A DNA stretch of 64,000 nt from Hyphomonadaceae bacterium (lineage in GTDB: Bacteria > Pseudomonadota > Alphaproteobacteria > Caulobacterales > Hyphomonadaceae), in the NCBI GenBank assembly GCA_024743315.1, contig JANSWU010000003.1, positions 124,001 through 188,000 on the forward strand. The letters run 5' to 3'. Numbering within the stretch: position 1 is the stretch's first letter; each line of letters starts with the position of its first letter. The position numbers and the translations under genes are program-made. The notes beneath the pieces were generated by a model. That model saw only the letters and a list, made by a program, of their open reading frames with translations, did no database searches and was not told the DNA's origin. Of the stretch, positions 27,102 through 40,984 are shown one piece after another.

Positions 27102-27827
27102 ATGGAGTGGCGTGATCAAGCGCTGATCCTAGGCGGGCGGCGTTTCGGAGAAAGTGGCTTAATTCTCGACGTTTTGACCGCCACCAAAGGACGACGCTCC
27201 GGCCTCGTTTATGGCGGCGCCAGTCGCAAGAAGCGCGCCCAGTTTGAGCCCGGAAACACTGTCGAATTAAGCTGGTCTGGTCGCCTTGAGGAACAATTGG
27301 GCCGGTTCACCGTCGCCGAGGTGGTGACCAGCCGGGCCGGACGCTATCTCGATCGACCTGAGGCCTTGAGCGCCATCAACACAATCGCCGCCTTGCTACG
27401 CGGCGCGGTCGATGAAGGCGATGCCGCCGGGTCGGCATTGTACAAACCCACTAGCCTATTGCTCGATGCGCTGGAAACCTGGCCGGTCTGGCCGGCGCTT
27501 TATGCCAGGTGGGAGCTTGGACTGCTTTCGGCGCTCGGATTCGGGTTGGACCTCGACAAATGCGCGCTGTCCGGCGCCAATGATGGCCTCACCCATGTGT
27601 CTCCGAAGACCGGTCGCGCTGTGCGCGGATCGGAAGCCGAAACCTATGTTGATCGCCTTTTCTCCCTACCCGCTTTCCTGATCGACTCGCGGGCTTTGGC
27701 CATGGCGGAAGATATTGAAGCGGCGCTCAACCTGACCGGATATTTCTTGGAAGAACGTCTGTTTTCGGCAGTACACAAGCCGATCCCAGCCGAACGGGCG
27801 CGTCTGGTGCCTAAACTAATTGGCTGA
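27102..27827 (+). CDS. recO: DNA repair protein RecO
   Basis: 241 residues. Loads RecA onto SSB-coated DNA with RecR. N-terminal OB fold (MEWRDQALILGGRRFGESG, LVYGGASRKKRAQFEPG) and a helical C-terminal domain with CALSGANDGLTHVSPKTGRAV, in which only part of the family's zinc-binding Cys set is visible. GGAGC precedes the ATG. Last gene of the rpoZ–recO run. Confidence 0.94.
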   Translation: MEWRDQALILGGRRFGESGLILDVLTATKGRRSGLVYGGASRKKRAQFEPGNTVELSWSGRLEEQLGRFTVAEVVTSRAGRYLDRPEALSAINTIAALLRGAVDEGDAAGSALYKPTSLLLDALETWPVWPALYARWELGLLSALGFGLDLDKCALSGANDGLTHVSPKTGRAVRGSEAETYVDRLFSLPAFLIDSRALAMAEDIEAALNLTGYFLEERLFSAVHKPIPAERARLVPKLIG

Positions 27828-27912
27828 AATCGCGCGCTATTCAACTTTCGTTCAGACAAAGCTGCGCATGGGTGACACGTGTTCAGGGGAAGAGAGCTTT
27901 TAGAGGCTGATG

Positions 27913-28107
27913 ATGAAAAACACAGTGTTATTTGGCGCCATGAGCGTCGCGCTCCTAGGACTTGTCGGTTGCATTCATGTGGATGAAGGCGACTGGTCGG
28001 ACTCTGAGGAAATTGCTCGCAATACAGAGACTGCTCTGCGGGTTTGCGGCGGTCCTGGAACCGTCGAAAAGGTCACAGAGAACGGCTATACTTGTAAAGC
28101 TGAGTAA
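27913..28107 (+). CDS. Small lipoprotein, function unknown
   Basis: 64 residues (65 from the adjacent ATG at 27910). The signal sequence ends in a lipobox LVGC, so Cys becomes the lipidated N-terminus. The mature 45 residues are acidic and contain two further cysteines (RVCGGPG and GYTCKAE) that could form a disulfide in the periplasm. AGAGG lies six bases before the second ATG. No named family recognised. Confidence 0.65.
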   Translation: MKNTVLFGAMSVALLGLVGCIHVDEGDWSDSEEIARNTETALRVCGGPGTVEKVTENGYTCKAE

Positions 28108-28122
28108 GCTTAAGCTCTTGTT

Positions 28123-28806
28123 TTAACGACAAGTTTCAACGCTGCCCATGTCGAGATGAAAATGATCGGCATGGGCAGCGTCATAATCCGGGCCAAGCGT
28201 GGTTGAAAATAGGCGACAAGCCTTCTTGTGGACGCGCCCGAGATACTTACCGGCATCACTGCGCTCGCGCCAATGCCTTTGCACGCTGATCTGGGTACCA
28301 TCCTCAAGCACAAACCCCGAAATATCGATGGCGTTGGCGTATGAGTGCTGAGAGCGCGTCCGCGTGCCGGAAATATTGCGACAACTGAAAGAGCCATAGG
28401 TCTCGATCTGGCGTAGCGGAGAGCCAAAAATCTTCTCGGCTTGCGGTCGCAAGACATGTCTCTCCCAAATGTGAAGCGCCGCCATTTGATGACAGGTCAT
28501 CCGCAGGGGCGCCGCATTAAACGGCGTCAGAGACCGCTTCAATCGCAAAGTCTCATCAAGCGGGCATTTTTTCTCTGCCCCATCCGCCCGTAGGACTTCA
28601 AACTCTACTCCCGCCTCGATCAGTTTTTCCCGGCACAGCTCTTCGTCATATTTCAGCGCCGTTAGCTTGCCATAAGTCGCTAATCCGATCGGTTCGATCA
28701 GGCTGGGTGGACGCAGCGGATTATGTTGCGGCGGCAAGAATCGGTGCACTAAATAGCCCAACGCAATGACGCCCAGTCCCAATAAAATCAGTCGCCAGTG
28801 GCGCAT
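28123..28806 (-). CDS. Extensin-like C-terminal domain protein
   Basis: 227 residues. One N-terminal membrane helix (LILLGLGVIALGYLV) anchors a periplasmic domain of the bacterial extensin-like family, with CREKLIEAGVEFE, TCHQMAALHIWERH, the SQHSYANAIDISGF motif and HADHFHLDMG. The His/Asp spacing in the last two resembles the zinc site of M15 peptidases, so cell-wall peptide cleavage is plausible but unproven. Four cysteines are typical of the family. AAGGAA precedes the ATG; divergent from parC. Confidence 0.85.
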   Translation of the reverse strand: MRHWRLILLGLGVIALGYLVHRFLPPQHNPLRPPSLIEPIGLATYGKLTALKYDEELCREKLIEAGVEFEVLRADGAEKKCPLDETLRLKRSLTPFNAAPLRMTCHQMAALHIWERHVLRPQAEKIFGSPLRQIETYGSFSCRNISGTRTRSQHSYANAIDISGFVLEDGTQISVQRHWRERSDAGKYLGRVHKKACRLFSTTLGPDYDAAHADHFHLDMGSVETCR

Positions 28807-28817
28807 GGTATTCCTTC

Positions 28818-28845
28818 GTTAACCAATCGGCGTTTTCTGTTAACC
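28818..28845. repeat. Two GTTAACC elements spaced two helical turns apart, upstream of parC
   Basis: GTTAACC occurs at 28818–28824 and again at 28839–28845, 21 bases start to start, in the 88-base gap between the divergent extensin-like gene and parC. The TTAA core resembles CtrA half-sites but the spacing differs from the known TTAA-N7-TTAA box. Role as an operator is inferred. Confidence 0.4.
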
Positions 28846-28894
28846 TGTACACGAGTGTGGCGATTCTACGCCACCACAGACTTTAGAGGTGCGT

Positions 28895-31132
28895 ATGACC
28901 GATCTTTTGGACTCAGAAGACGATCGTATTATCAACGAGCCGCTCAGCGAGGCGCTGACTAAGCGCTACCTTGCCTATGCGCTCTCAACCATTACCTCGC
29001 GCGCCCTGCCGGATGTACGAGATGGCCTGAAACCGGTGCAGCGCCGCATTCTTTATGGGATGCGTGAGCTTCGTCTTGCGCATGATGGGTCGTATCGAAA
29101 AAGCGCCAAAGTGGTCGGCGATGTCATGGGTGACTACCATCCACATGGCGACGCTTCGATCTATGACACGATGGTGCGCCTGGCGCAGGACTTTTCTGTT
29201 CGTTACCCTTTGGTCGATGGCCAGGGCAATTTCGGCAATATTGACGGCGATAATGCTGCGGCCATGCGCTATACCGAAAGCCGGATGACGGAAGCGGCTG
29301 AGCTGTTGCTCGAAGGCCTCAATGAAGATGCCGTCGATTTCAAAGACACTTACGACGAGAATAAGACCGAGCCGGTTGTCCTGCCAGCCGGGTTCCCGAA
29401 CCTGCTCGCAAATGGCGCGACAGGGATCGCTGTCGGCATGGCCACCAGCATACCACCGCACAATGTCGCGGAAGTTATCGATGCCGCCCTGCTCTTGATC
29501 GACCGCAAGACGACCTCGACCGAAGAATTGCTTGAAGTCATGCCCGGGCCGGACTTCCCGACAGGCGGCGTGATCGTTGAACCCAAGGAATCGATCCTCG
29601 AAGCCTATGAAACGGGACGCGGCAGTTTCCGCATGCGGGCCAAATGGCAGGTTGAAGATCTCGGCCGTGGCACCTGGCAAGTTGTGGTCACGGAAATCCC
29701 ATATCAGGTCCAGAAATCGAAGCTGATCGAACGCTTGGCCGACCTCATCGAGACCAAGAAAGCCCCGCTCCTCGCCGATGTGCGGGACGAAAGTGCCGAA
29801 GATATTCGTCTGATCCTCGAGCCGCGTGCCAAGACGGTTGAGCCCGACGTGTTGATGGAAAGCTTGTTCCGGATCTGTGATCTGGAAACACGGTTTAGCC
29901 TGAACATGAACGTCCTGCACAAAGGCGCTCCGCAGGTCATGGGGCTGCGCCAGGTCTTACGGGCCTATCTCGATCATCGCCGGGAAGTGGTGATCCGCCG
30001 GTCGCAATTCCGGCTCGATAAGATCGAGAAGCGCCTGCATCTGCTCGATGGCTATCTGATCGCTTATCTCAACATTGATGAAGTGATCCGGATCATCCGC
30101 GAGGAGGATGATCCGAAACAGGAAATGATCGACCGGTTCGGAATCACCGAGATCCAGGCCGAAGCGATCCTCAACTTACGCTTGCGGGCTTTGCGCAAAC
30201 TCGAGGAAATGGAAATCCGCAAGGAACACGAGACCCTCAGCGAAGAGCGCAGCGAGATCATCGCTCTGCTCGGATCAGAGGGGCGACAGTGGACCAAGGT
30301 TAAAAAAGAACTGAAAGAAGCGCGAAAGGTCTTCGATCCTGAGACAGAGCTTGGGCGTCGCCGGGCAGACTTTGAAGAAGCGCCTGTGATTGATGTCGGC
30401 GCGGCGCTGGAAGCCTCCATGCCGAAAGAACCGCTGACGGTTGTGCTTTCGACAAAGGGTTGGATCCGCGGCATGAAAGGCCATGGCATCGACCTCTCTT
30501 CGGCGAAGTTCAAGGATGGCGATACCCTGCTCTACTCTGAAGAGGTCCACACCACTGACAAATTGATCCTGATGTCGTCGGATGGCCGAGCTTTCACGCT
30601 GCCGTGTGACAAGCTTCCAGGCGGGCGTGGGCATGGCGAACCGATCCGGATTTCCATCGATTTGGAAGACAGTGTCGAGATTGTCGGCATGTTCAAGCTC
30701 GACGGAGCACGCAAACGCATCATGGCTTCGGATGCCGGGTATGGGTTCATCGTCCAGGAGAGCGAGCTGGAGTCCAACCGCAAGGCGGGCAAGTCTGTCG
30801 TCTCGGTGCCGGATGGCGGCAAGCTGCTCGTGGTGGATGTTGCCAAGGGTGACCATATCGCGGTGATCGGGACGAATAAGAAACTGCTTATCTTCCCCCT
30901 CGACGAATTGCCGGAAATGTCGCGCGGTAAAGGCAATAAGCTGCAAAACTATCGTGGTACGGACAAGCTCGGCGACGCGATCGTGTTCCATGCAGAAGAT
31001 GGTCTGATTGTGACTGACAGCGCCGGACGCATGCGCGGGTTCCCAGAATGGCAAGACTGGCTTGGTAAGCGCGCCCAGGCGGGCAAGGCCGCGATGCGTG
31101 GATTCCCGCGTTCGGGAAAGTTTACGGGCTAG
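28895..31132 (+). CDS. parC: DNA topoisomerase IV subunit A
   Basis: 745 residues. With ParE it unlinks daughter chromosomes. Start [13 protein letters not shown], then [15 protein letters not shown] and the quinolone-region [19 protein letters not shown]. The catalytic Tyr lies in [12 protein letters not shown] (numbered here by motif). The C-terminal domain has degenerate beta-pinwheel repeats ending around residue 740, which with the length fits ParC rather than GyrA. ATG at 28895 is preceded by AGAGG; GTG at 28889 would overlap that site. Confidence 0.93.
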   Translation: MTDLLDSEDDRIINEPLSEALTKRYLAYALSTITSRALPDVRDGLKPVQRRILYGMRELRLAHDGSYRKSAKVVGDVMGDYHPHGDASIYDTMVRLAQDFSVRYPLVDGQGNFGNIDGDNAAAMRYTESRMTEAAELLLEGLNEDAVDFKDTYDENKTEPVVLPAGFPNLLANGATGIAVGMATSIPPHNVAEVIDAALLLIDRKTTSTEELLEVMPGPDFPTGGVIVEPKESILEAYETGRGSFRMRAKWQVEDLGRGTWQVVVTEIPYQVQKSKLIERLADLIETKKAPLLADVRDESAEDIRLILEPRAKTVEPDVLMESLFRICDLETRFSLNMNVLHKGAPQVMGLRQVLRAYLDHRREVVIRRSQFRLDKIEKRLHLLDGYLIAYLNIDEVIRIIREEDDPKQEMIDRFGITEIQAEAILNLRLRALRKLEEMEIRKEHETLSEERSEIIALLGSEGRQWTKVKKELKEARKVFDPETELGRRRADFEEAPVIDVGAALEASMPKEPLTVVLSTKGWIRGMKGHGIDLSSAKFKDGDTLLYSEEVHTTDKLILMSSDGRAFTLPCDKLPGGRGHGEPIRISIDLEDSVEIVGMFKLDGARKRIMASDAGYGFIVQESELESNRKAGKSVVSVPDGGKLLVVDVAKGDHIAVIGTNKKLLIFPLDELPEMSRGKGNKLQNYRGTDKLGDAIVFHAEDGLIVTDSAGRMRGFPEWQDWLGKRAQAGKAAMRGFPRSGKFTG

Positions 31133-31155
31133 ACTGATCCCGCTAAGATCAGGCC

Positions 31156-31662
31156 ATGATCACTCCTGGATATCTCCAGCGCATGGCGCGCTATAATCGC
31201 TGGCAAAACGAGAGCATTTACGGGGCCGCAGACAGCCTCAGTGACGCTGATCGCCGCTTGGATCGTGGTAGCTTCTTTCAGTCCATCCATGCCACGCTGT
31301 CGCATATTTTATGGGCCGATGAGCTCTGGATGAGCCGTCTGTCTGATTGGACCGCGCCGGAAGGCCCTTCGCGTGAAGTCCCACTCTACGATGACTGGGG
31401 CGACCTGAAACAAAGACGAGCGGCGGCCGATCAGCGCTTTCTCGATTGGTCAGCTGAAATCCACCAGGCCGATATTGATGGCGATCTTGAATGGTATTCC
31501 GGATCGCTCAAGCGCGGCATGACCAGCCCGCGCGCTGTGTGCATGATGCAAGTGTTCAATCATCAGACGCATCATCGGGGTCAGGTCCATGCCATGCTGA
31601 CCGCCGCCGGCGCAAAGCCTGAAGATACGGATATTCCTTTTATGCCGGACGCTTATCTATAG
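31156..31662 (+). CDS. DinB family protein
   Basis: 168 residues, four-helix DinB/YfiT fold. Metal-binding histidines are seen in SIHATLSHILWADE and NHQTHHRGQVH. Family members act as thiol-dependent S-transferases or have unknown roles. It lies 23 bases after parC, with a short inverted repeat CTGATC / GATCAG (31134–31152) between. Convergent with dapB, the stops overlapping by six bases. Confidence 0.9.
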   Translation: MITPGYLQRMARYNRWQNESIYGAADSLSDADRRLDRGSFFQSIHATLSHILWADELWMSRLSDWTAPEGPSREVPLYDDWGDLKQRRAAADQRFLDWSAEIHQADIDGDLEWYSGSLKRGMTSPRAVCMMQVFNHQTHHRGQVHAMLTAAGAKPEDTDIPFMPDAYL

Positions 31663-32466
31663 GCCGATGACATCACTCATATCATAGAGACCGGGTTCCT
31701 GACCCGCTGCCCATTCGGCTGCTTTGATCGCCCCGTATGCAAAGACGGCACGGTCGAGCGCGGTATGTCGGAGCGATAAGACTTCCATTTCTGAGCCGAA
31801 CGTGACGTCATGATCGCCAATGACACCACCGGAACGACGAACAGAAAAGCCGATCTTTCCTGACTCGCGTTTCGCATCAGGGCCATCATATGGCTTGGCC
31901 TTCAACGCGCTCAGGGGGGCTCCTCGCCCCTTCGCGGCGGCGTCTCCCAGCATCAAGGCTGTGCCTGACGGTGCATCCACCTTGTGCCGGTGATGGGTCT
32001 CTGCAATTTCAATATCCCAATCTGGTCCCAAGCGTTCAGCGGCTTGCTTGACCAGGGCTTCCAAGAGGTTGACGCCCAAGGAAAAGTTTCCGGCTTTGAC
32101 AATCGCGAGCGATTGACTGGCTGCAGCAATTTTCGCTTCTTCGGCCTCACTGAACCCGGTCGTGCCAATCACCGCCGCCGGAACACCGAGTTCAGGCAAA
32201 TTCGATAAGGCTGCAATCGTCGCATTCGGGACTGTAAAATCAATCCAGACGTCCGCCCCTCGGGCCGCGGCGCCAAGATCGCCGACCGCCATGATGCCGA
32301 TCGGTTCTATCCCCGCCAGCGTACCGATATCACGCCCGATATTGGGCGAGTTAGGGGCTTCGCTGCCACCATTCAATGTATGCCCAGCAGATTGCGCCGC
32401 CGACACCAATTGGCGCCCCATGCGGCCCGCCGCTCCGGCGATTGCGATGTTCAATTGCTTACTCAT
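31657..32466 (-). CDS. dapB: 4-hydroxy-tetrahydrodipicolinate reductase
   Basis: 269 residues. NAD(P)H-dependent step of the lysine/diaminopimelate pathway. Cofactor motif IAGAAGRMGRQL at the start, the catalytic ETHHRHKVDAPSGTAL motif at the centre, and the C-terminal VSLRHTALDR-like SLRHTALDRAVFAYGA. ATG at 32466 begins MSKQLNIAI; the longer upstream reading has no family similarity and would run into the prmA promoter. Confidence 0.95.
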   Translation of the reverse strand: MSKQLNIAIAGAAGRMGRQLVSAAQSAGHTLNGGSEAPNSPNIGRDIGTLAGIEPIGIMAVGDLGAAARGADVWIDFTVPNATIAALSNLPELGVPAAVIGTTGFSEAEEAKIAAASQSLAIVKAGNFSLGVNLLEALVKQAAERLGPDWDIEIAETHHRHKVDAPSGTALMLGDAAAKGRGAPLSALKAKPYDGPDAKRESGKIGFSVRRSGGVIGDHDVTFGSEMEVLSLRHTALDRAVFAYGAIKAAEWAAGQEPGLYDMSDVIGL

Positions 32467-32544
32467 GGGCGCCTTATACTCCGGTTTGGACGCCTGACCA
32501 GCACTCGGATCGCTGCCAATGACAATCACGGTCTAGGCATCACC

Positions 32545-33426
32545 ATGACGCGCTGGTATGGCCCGGCCATGTATCAAATCTCTGCTCGCGGGCCGCGCAC
32601 CGCCATCGAAACTGCATGGGACACTCTGGCTTGGAGCGATCCGTCGCCAGCCGGCGCCGTCGATGCCAAGGAAGACACCCGATTGACCTGGCGGCTCGAC
32701 GCCTATGCCGAAACCCTGGAAGACGCGGAAGCGAGCGCAGCCATCATCCGCGAGGCAGCGCCAGAGCTCAATCCGGTCATCGAAGCTCTCGAAGATCGAG
32801 ACTGGGTCACCTTGTCCCTGGAAGGATTACCGCCAGTGCGTGCTGGCCGATTCATTGTTGCGGGCAGTCATGCGCTGACCCAGACCTCACCAGGAAAGGT
32901 CGGCATCCTGATTGAAGCCGGTCCAGCTTTTGGGACCGGTCATCATGGCACCACGCTGGGCTGTCTGTTGGGCTATGAGCACGTGCTGAAGTCTGGAGCG
33001 CCGCGCTCAGTGCTGGATGTTGGCACCGGATCCGGCGTGCTCGCCATTGCCGCGGTCAAAACGGGTGCGCTCAGAGCCATTGGCACCGAGATCGACGCTC
33101 AAAGTGTCGCTGTGGCGAATGAAAATGCCGCCAAGAACAATGTGGCCGATGCATTCAAGACATATCATACGCGCGGGGCAACCAACCAGACAATTCAGTC
33201 CGCGGCCCCTTATGATCTGATCTTTGCGAACATTCTCGCGCGGCCATTGACGCGACTGGCGCCAAAACTGGTGCCCTTAATGGCACGACGCGGACACATT
33301 ATCCTGTCGGGCCTTCTAACCCGCCAAGAACCATTGGTCCGCGCCGCTTATGCAGGACGCGGACTCTCTCTGGTGAAACGCATCCGCAAAGACGGATGGT
33401 CAACCCTGGTGTTTCGCCGAAACTAG
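32545..33426 (+). CDS. prmA: Ribosomal protein L11 methyltransferase
   Basis: 293 residues. SAM-dependent trimethylation of L11. N-terminal substrate-recognition part is followed by the methyltransferase domain with AFGTGHHGTTLGCL, motif I LDVGTGSGVLAIAA and motif IV FANILARPL. ATG at 32545 is used; earlier in-frame codons lie inside the divergent dapB. The stop overlaps that of a small minus-strand ORF by four bases. Confidence 0.94.
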   Translation: MTRWYGPAMYQISARGPRTAIETAWDTLAWSDPSPAGAVDAKEDTRLTWRLDAYAETLEDAEASAAIIREAAPELNPVIEALEDRDWVTLSLEGLPPVRAGRFIVAGSHALTQTSPGKVGILIEAGPAFGTGHHGTTLGCLLGYEHVLKSGAPRSVLDVGTGSGVLAIAAVKTGALRAIGTEIDAQSVAVANENAAKNNVADAFKTYHTRGATNQTIQSAAPYDLIFANILARPLTRLAPKLVPLMARRGHIILSGLLTRQEPLVRAAYAGRGLSLVKRIRKDGWSTLVFRRN

Positions 33427-33614
33427 TGGGCCTGACGGCGCGCGAGACGAGCATTACGCTGCGCCAACAAACGAGGCCGCGCGGCGTCCAGCGTCTCTGT
33501 GTTGGCAGAGATCGACACTTTGTTCATTGGGGCAACTTCCTGCACATTCTCAGACAAGCTCGGGAAGAAGGCCTGCAGCCCGGCATAGCCGCGCATAATA
33601 TTGATGGTTTTCAT
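33423..33614 (-). CDS. Small basic hypothetical protein
   Basis: 63 residues, not a recognised family. N-terminus MKTINIMRGYAGLQAFF may be amphipathic; the C-terminus is Arg-rich (RPRLLAQRNARLARRQ). CAGGAA sits nine bases before the ATG and a TACTAT hexamer lies some 40 bases further up, so expression is plausible. It sits in what would otherwise be a 340-base non-coding gap between prmA and the aminopeptidase gene. Confidence 0.5.
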   Translation of the reverse strand: MKTINIMRGYAGLQAFFPSLSENVQEVAPMNKVSISANTETLDAARPRLLAQRNARLARRQAH

Positions 33615-33768
33615 TGTTCTATTCCTGGGAGGGTTTGGTTTTTTGTTATGCCCGAGACATAGTATCGAAAGGTTGCAAAAAAACTCACAAAAGCTTGAAT
33701 TTCCATGTTTGTTTGCATAGCTCGATTTCGTCTTTGCACCGGACGGGCAAGACCATTACCTAAGCCGC

Positions 33769-39382
<5,614 letters not shown>

Positions 39383-39400
39383 GCGCCTTCTTTACATCAG

Positions 39401-39415
39401 GAACAAAATGAGAAC
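39401..39415 (-). promoter_or_regulatory. Predicted LexA (SOS) box upstream of recN
   Basis: GAAC at 39401–39404 and GAAC at 39412–39415 with seven bases between; on the recN strand this reads GTTC-N7-GTTC, the direct-repeat SOS box established for alphaproteobacterial LexA. It ends 19 bases before the recN ATG, where repression would block transcription. Confidence 0.75.
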
Positions 39416-39420
39416 AAGCG

Positions 39421-40254
39421 CTATTTTCCACCCGGGATCAGACGCTCGAGCCAGGTCCGCTTTTGGGTTTCTGTCGCGCCTTCCGGATCAAGTCCTTGTC
39501 CGCTTAAGAGCCGGTAGGAATAACGATACCAGATGCTTTCCGGATAATTGTATCCGAGCACCGCACCCGCTGCGAGCGCCTCCTGCTTCAATCCCGTTGC
39601 CAAATAGACTTCCACCAGACGGTGCAGCGCCTCTGGCGTGTGGCTGGTCGTATCATAATCGCTGACCACGGTCCGGAAGCGATTAATGGCTGAGAGATGT
39701 TGGTTGCGCCGCAGGTACCAACGCCCAATTTCCATCTCTTTACCGGCAAGTTGGTCTTGAACCATATCGAGCTTGACCGTCGCGTCCCGAGCATAATCGG
39801 TTTCTGGATAACGGCGGATCACATCTCGCAAAGCATCACGTGCCAATTCAGTGGTTTTCTGGTCGCGACCGACATCGATAATCTGATCGAAATAGGAAAC
39901 AGCAATCAGATAATAGGCGTAAGATGCACCCTGGCCTGCCGGATTCAGCGACAGGTAACGCTGCGAGGTTGAGATCGCTTCATCATAATTGCGCGACTCA
40001 TATGACGCAAAAGCCGCCATCAACGAAGAGCGGCGCGCCCATTCAGAATACGGGTGCTGGCGCTCGACCTCATTAAACAAAAGGATTGCCTGGTCATAAT
40101 CACGATTATCGAGCTCTTCCGTCGCACGGGAATAGAGCAGCTCGACGGGTCGCTCGACATAGGCAAGCTCCTGCCGGCGGTTCGAGTTTTGACACGCTGT
40201 CAAAACTAACGCGGCAGCAGTAGAAGCGAGCAGAGCAAGGTGGACTTTACGCAT
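39421..40254 (-). CDS. bamD: Outer membrane assembly lipoprotein BamD
   Basis: 277 residues. Essential lipoprotein of the Bam complex that inserts outer-membrane barrels. The signal ends in a lipobox LTAC. The mature part is TPR-like, with PVELLYSRATEELDNRDYDQA, FNEVERQHPYSEWARRS and RRNQHLSAINRFRTVVSDY. ATG at 40254 gives a normal signal peptide; a TTG at 40287 would add 11 residues and has AGGGAA close by, so it cannot be fully excluded. Confidence 0.93.
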   Translation of the reverse strand: MRKVHLALLASTAAALVLTACQNSNRRQELAYVERPVELLYSRATEELDNRDYDQAILLFNEVERQHPYSEWARRSSLMAAFASYESRNYDEAISTSQRYLSLNPAGQGASYAYYLIAVSYFDQIIDVGRDQKTTELARDALRDVIRRYPETDYARDATVKLDMVQDQLAGKEMEIGRWYLRRNQHLSAINRFRTVVSDYDTTSHTPEALHRLVEVYLATGLKQEALAAGAVLGYNYPESIWYRYSYRLLSGQGLDPEGATETQKRTWLERLIPGGK

Positions 40255-40345
40255 GAGATTCGGTGGCCATTTCCTGTTTGGGTTCAATTTCCCTAGACCT
40301 TACGGTTTGTAAAGTCTGGCACTGTTCCTAGGCAAGGTGTGCATG

Positions 40346-40387
40346 TGACAATAACGGACTTGTCATCAAGCGACTCCGGCCTAATTC
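40346..40387 (+). promoter_or_regulatory. Palindrome overlapping a predicted promoter of the XRE regulator
   Basis: TGACAA (40346–40351) and TTGTCA (40360–40365) form a perfect 6-base inverted repeat with 8 bases between. TTGTCA also serves as a -35 hexamer, with TAATTC at 40382–40387 as -10, 16 bases apart. The arrangement suits autorepression by the regulator encoded 48 bases on; this is inference. Confidence 0.4.
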
Positions 40388-40435
40388 TCTATCTGATGTA
40401 GTATGTGCTATTCCGCACCACTCTCAGAGGAAGTC

Positions 40436-40876
40436 ATGACCGACCTTGAAACCACAACATTGACTGCCAGCGAGGTAGACCGTCTTGTTGGGGATCGAAT
40501 TCGACGCCGTCGTATCTTGATGGGTCTGACGCAAGATCAGCTGGGTGAATCACTCGGCATTTCGTATCAGCAGATCCAGAAATATGAAACTGGCGCTAAC
40601 CGTGTTAGCGCGGGCCGCCTATATTTGATCGCCAATCGCCTCGAAGTCTCGCCGGGCTGGTTCTTCGATCCTGTAAAATCAGACGCTTCCAGCGATGATT
40701 TCGACGAGCTGGGATCATCTCGCCTGCTCATGGAGTTTGTACGAAGCTTTGCCCGCATCAATGATGAACGCCTGAAAACCGTTCTCGTTTCCCTCGTCCG
40801 CGCGATGGCGGAGGAAGAAGATGAAGATGCCCGTACCGGCAATGGCGAGCTGCACGAGCAGAATCAGATTAGATAA
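40436..40876 (+). CDS. XRE-family helix-turn-helix regulator
   Basis: 146 residues. The HTH_3 domain fills about 15–75 (IRRRRILMGLTQDQLGESL, GISYQQIQKYETGANRVSAGRLYLIA split at the recognition helix SYQQIQKYETG). The C-terminal half is helical and ends in a strongly acidic tail (AEEEDEDA). This type is common and conserved in alphaproteobacteria. Regulated genes cannot be read. AGAGGA precedes the ATG at 40436. A palindrome lies upstream. Confidence 0.9.
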   Translation: MTDLETTTLTASEVDRLVGDRIRRRRILMGLTQDQLGESLGISYQQIQKYETGANRVSAGRLYLIANRLEVSPGWFFDPVKSDASSDDFDELGSSRLLMEFVRSFARINDERLKTVLVSLVRAMAEEEDEDARTGNGELHEQNQIR

Positions 40877-40949
40877 GTATGCGGCACCGTAGGCTTGGAC
40901 CTGCGGGAAACGTTATAACCTCATTAAACCTCTGTTTTATTTGGTTTTA

Positions 40950-40978
40950 TTGATCGTTCACGGCTTTGCACTTATGTT
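40950..40978 (+). promoter_or_regulatory. Predicted promoter giving a leaderless CDF transcript
   Basis: TTGATC at 40950–40955 and TATGTT at 40973–40978 are 17 bases apart. The -10 ends seven bases before the ATG at 40985, placing the expected transcription start on the A of the start codon. No Shine-Dalgarno sequence is present, in agreement with a leaderless mRNA. Confidence 0.45.
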
Positions 40979-40984
40979 GCAAAC

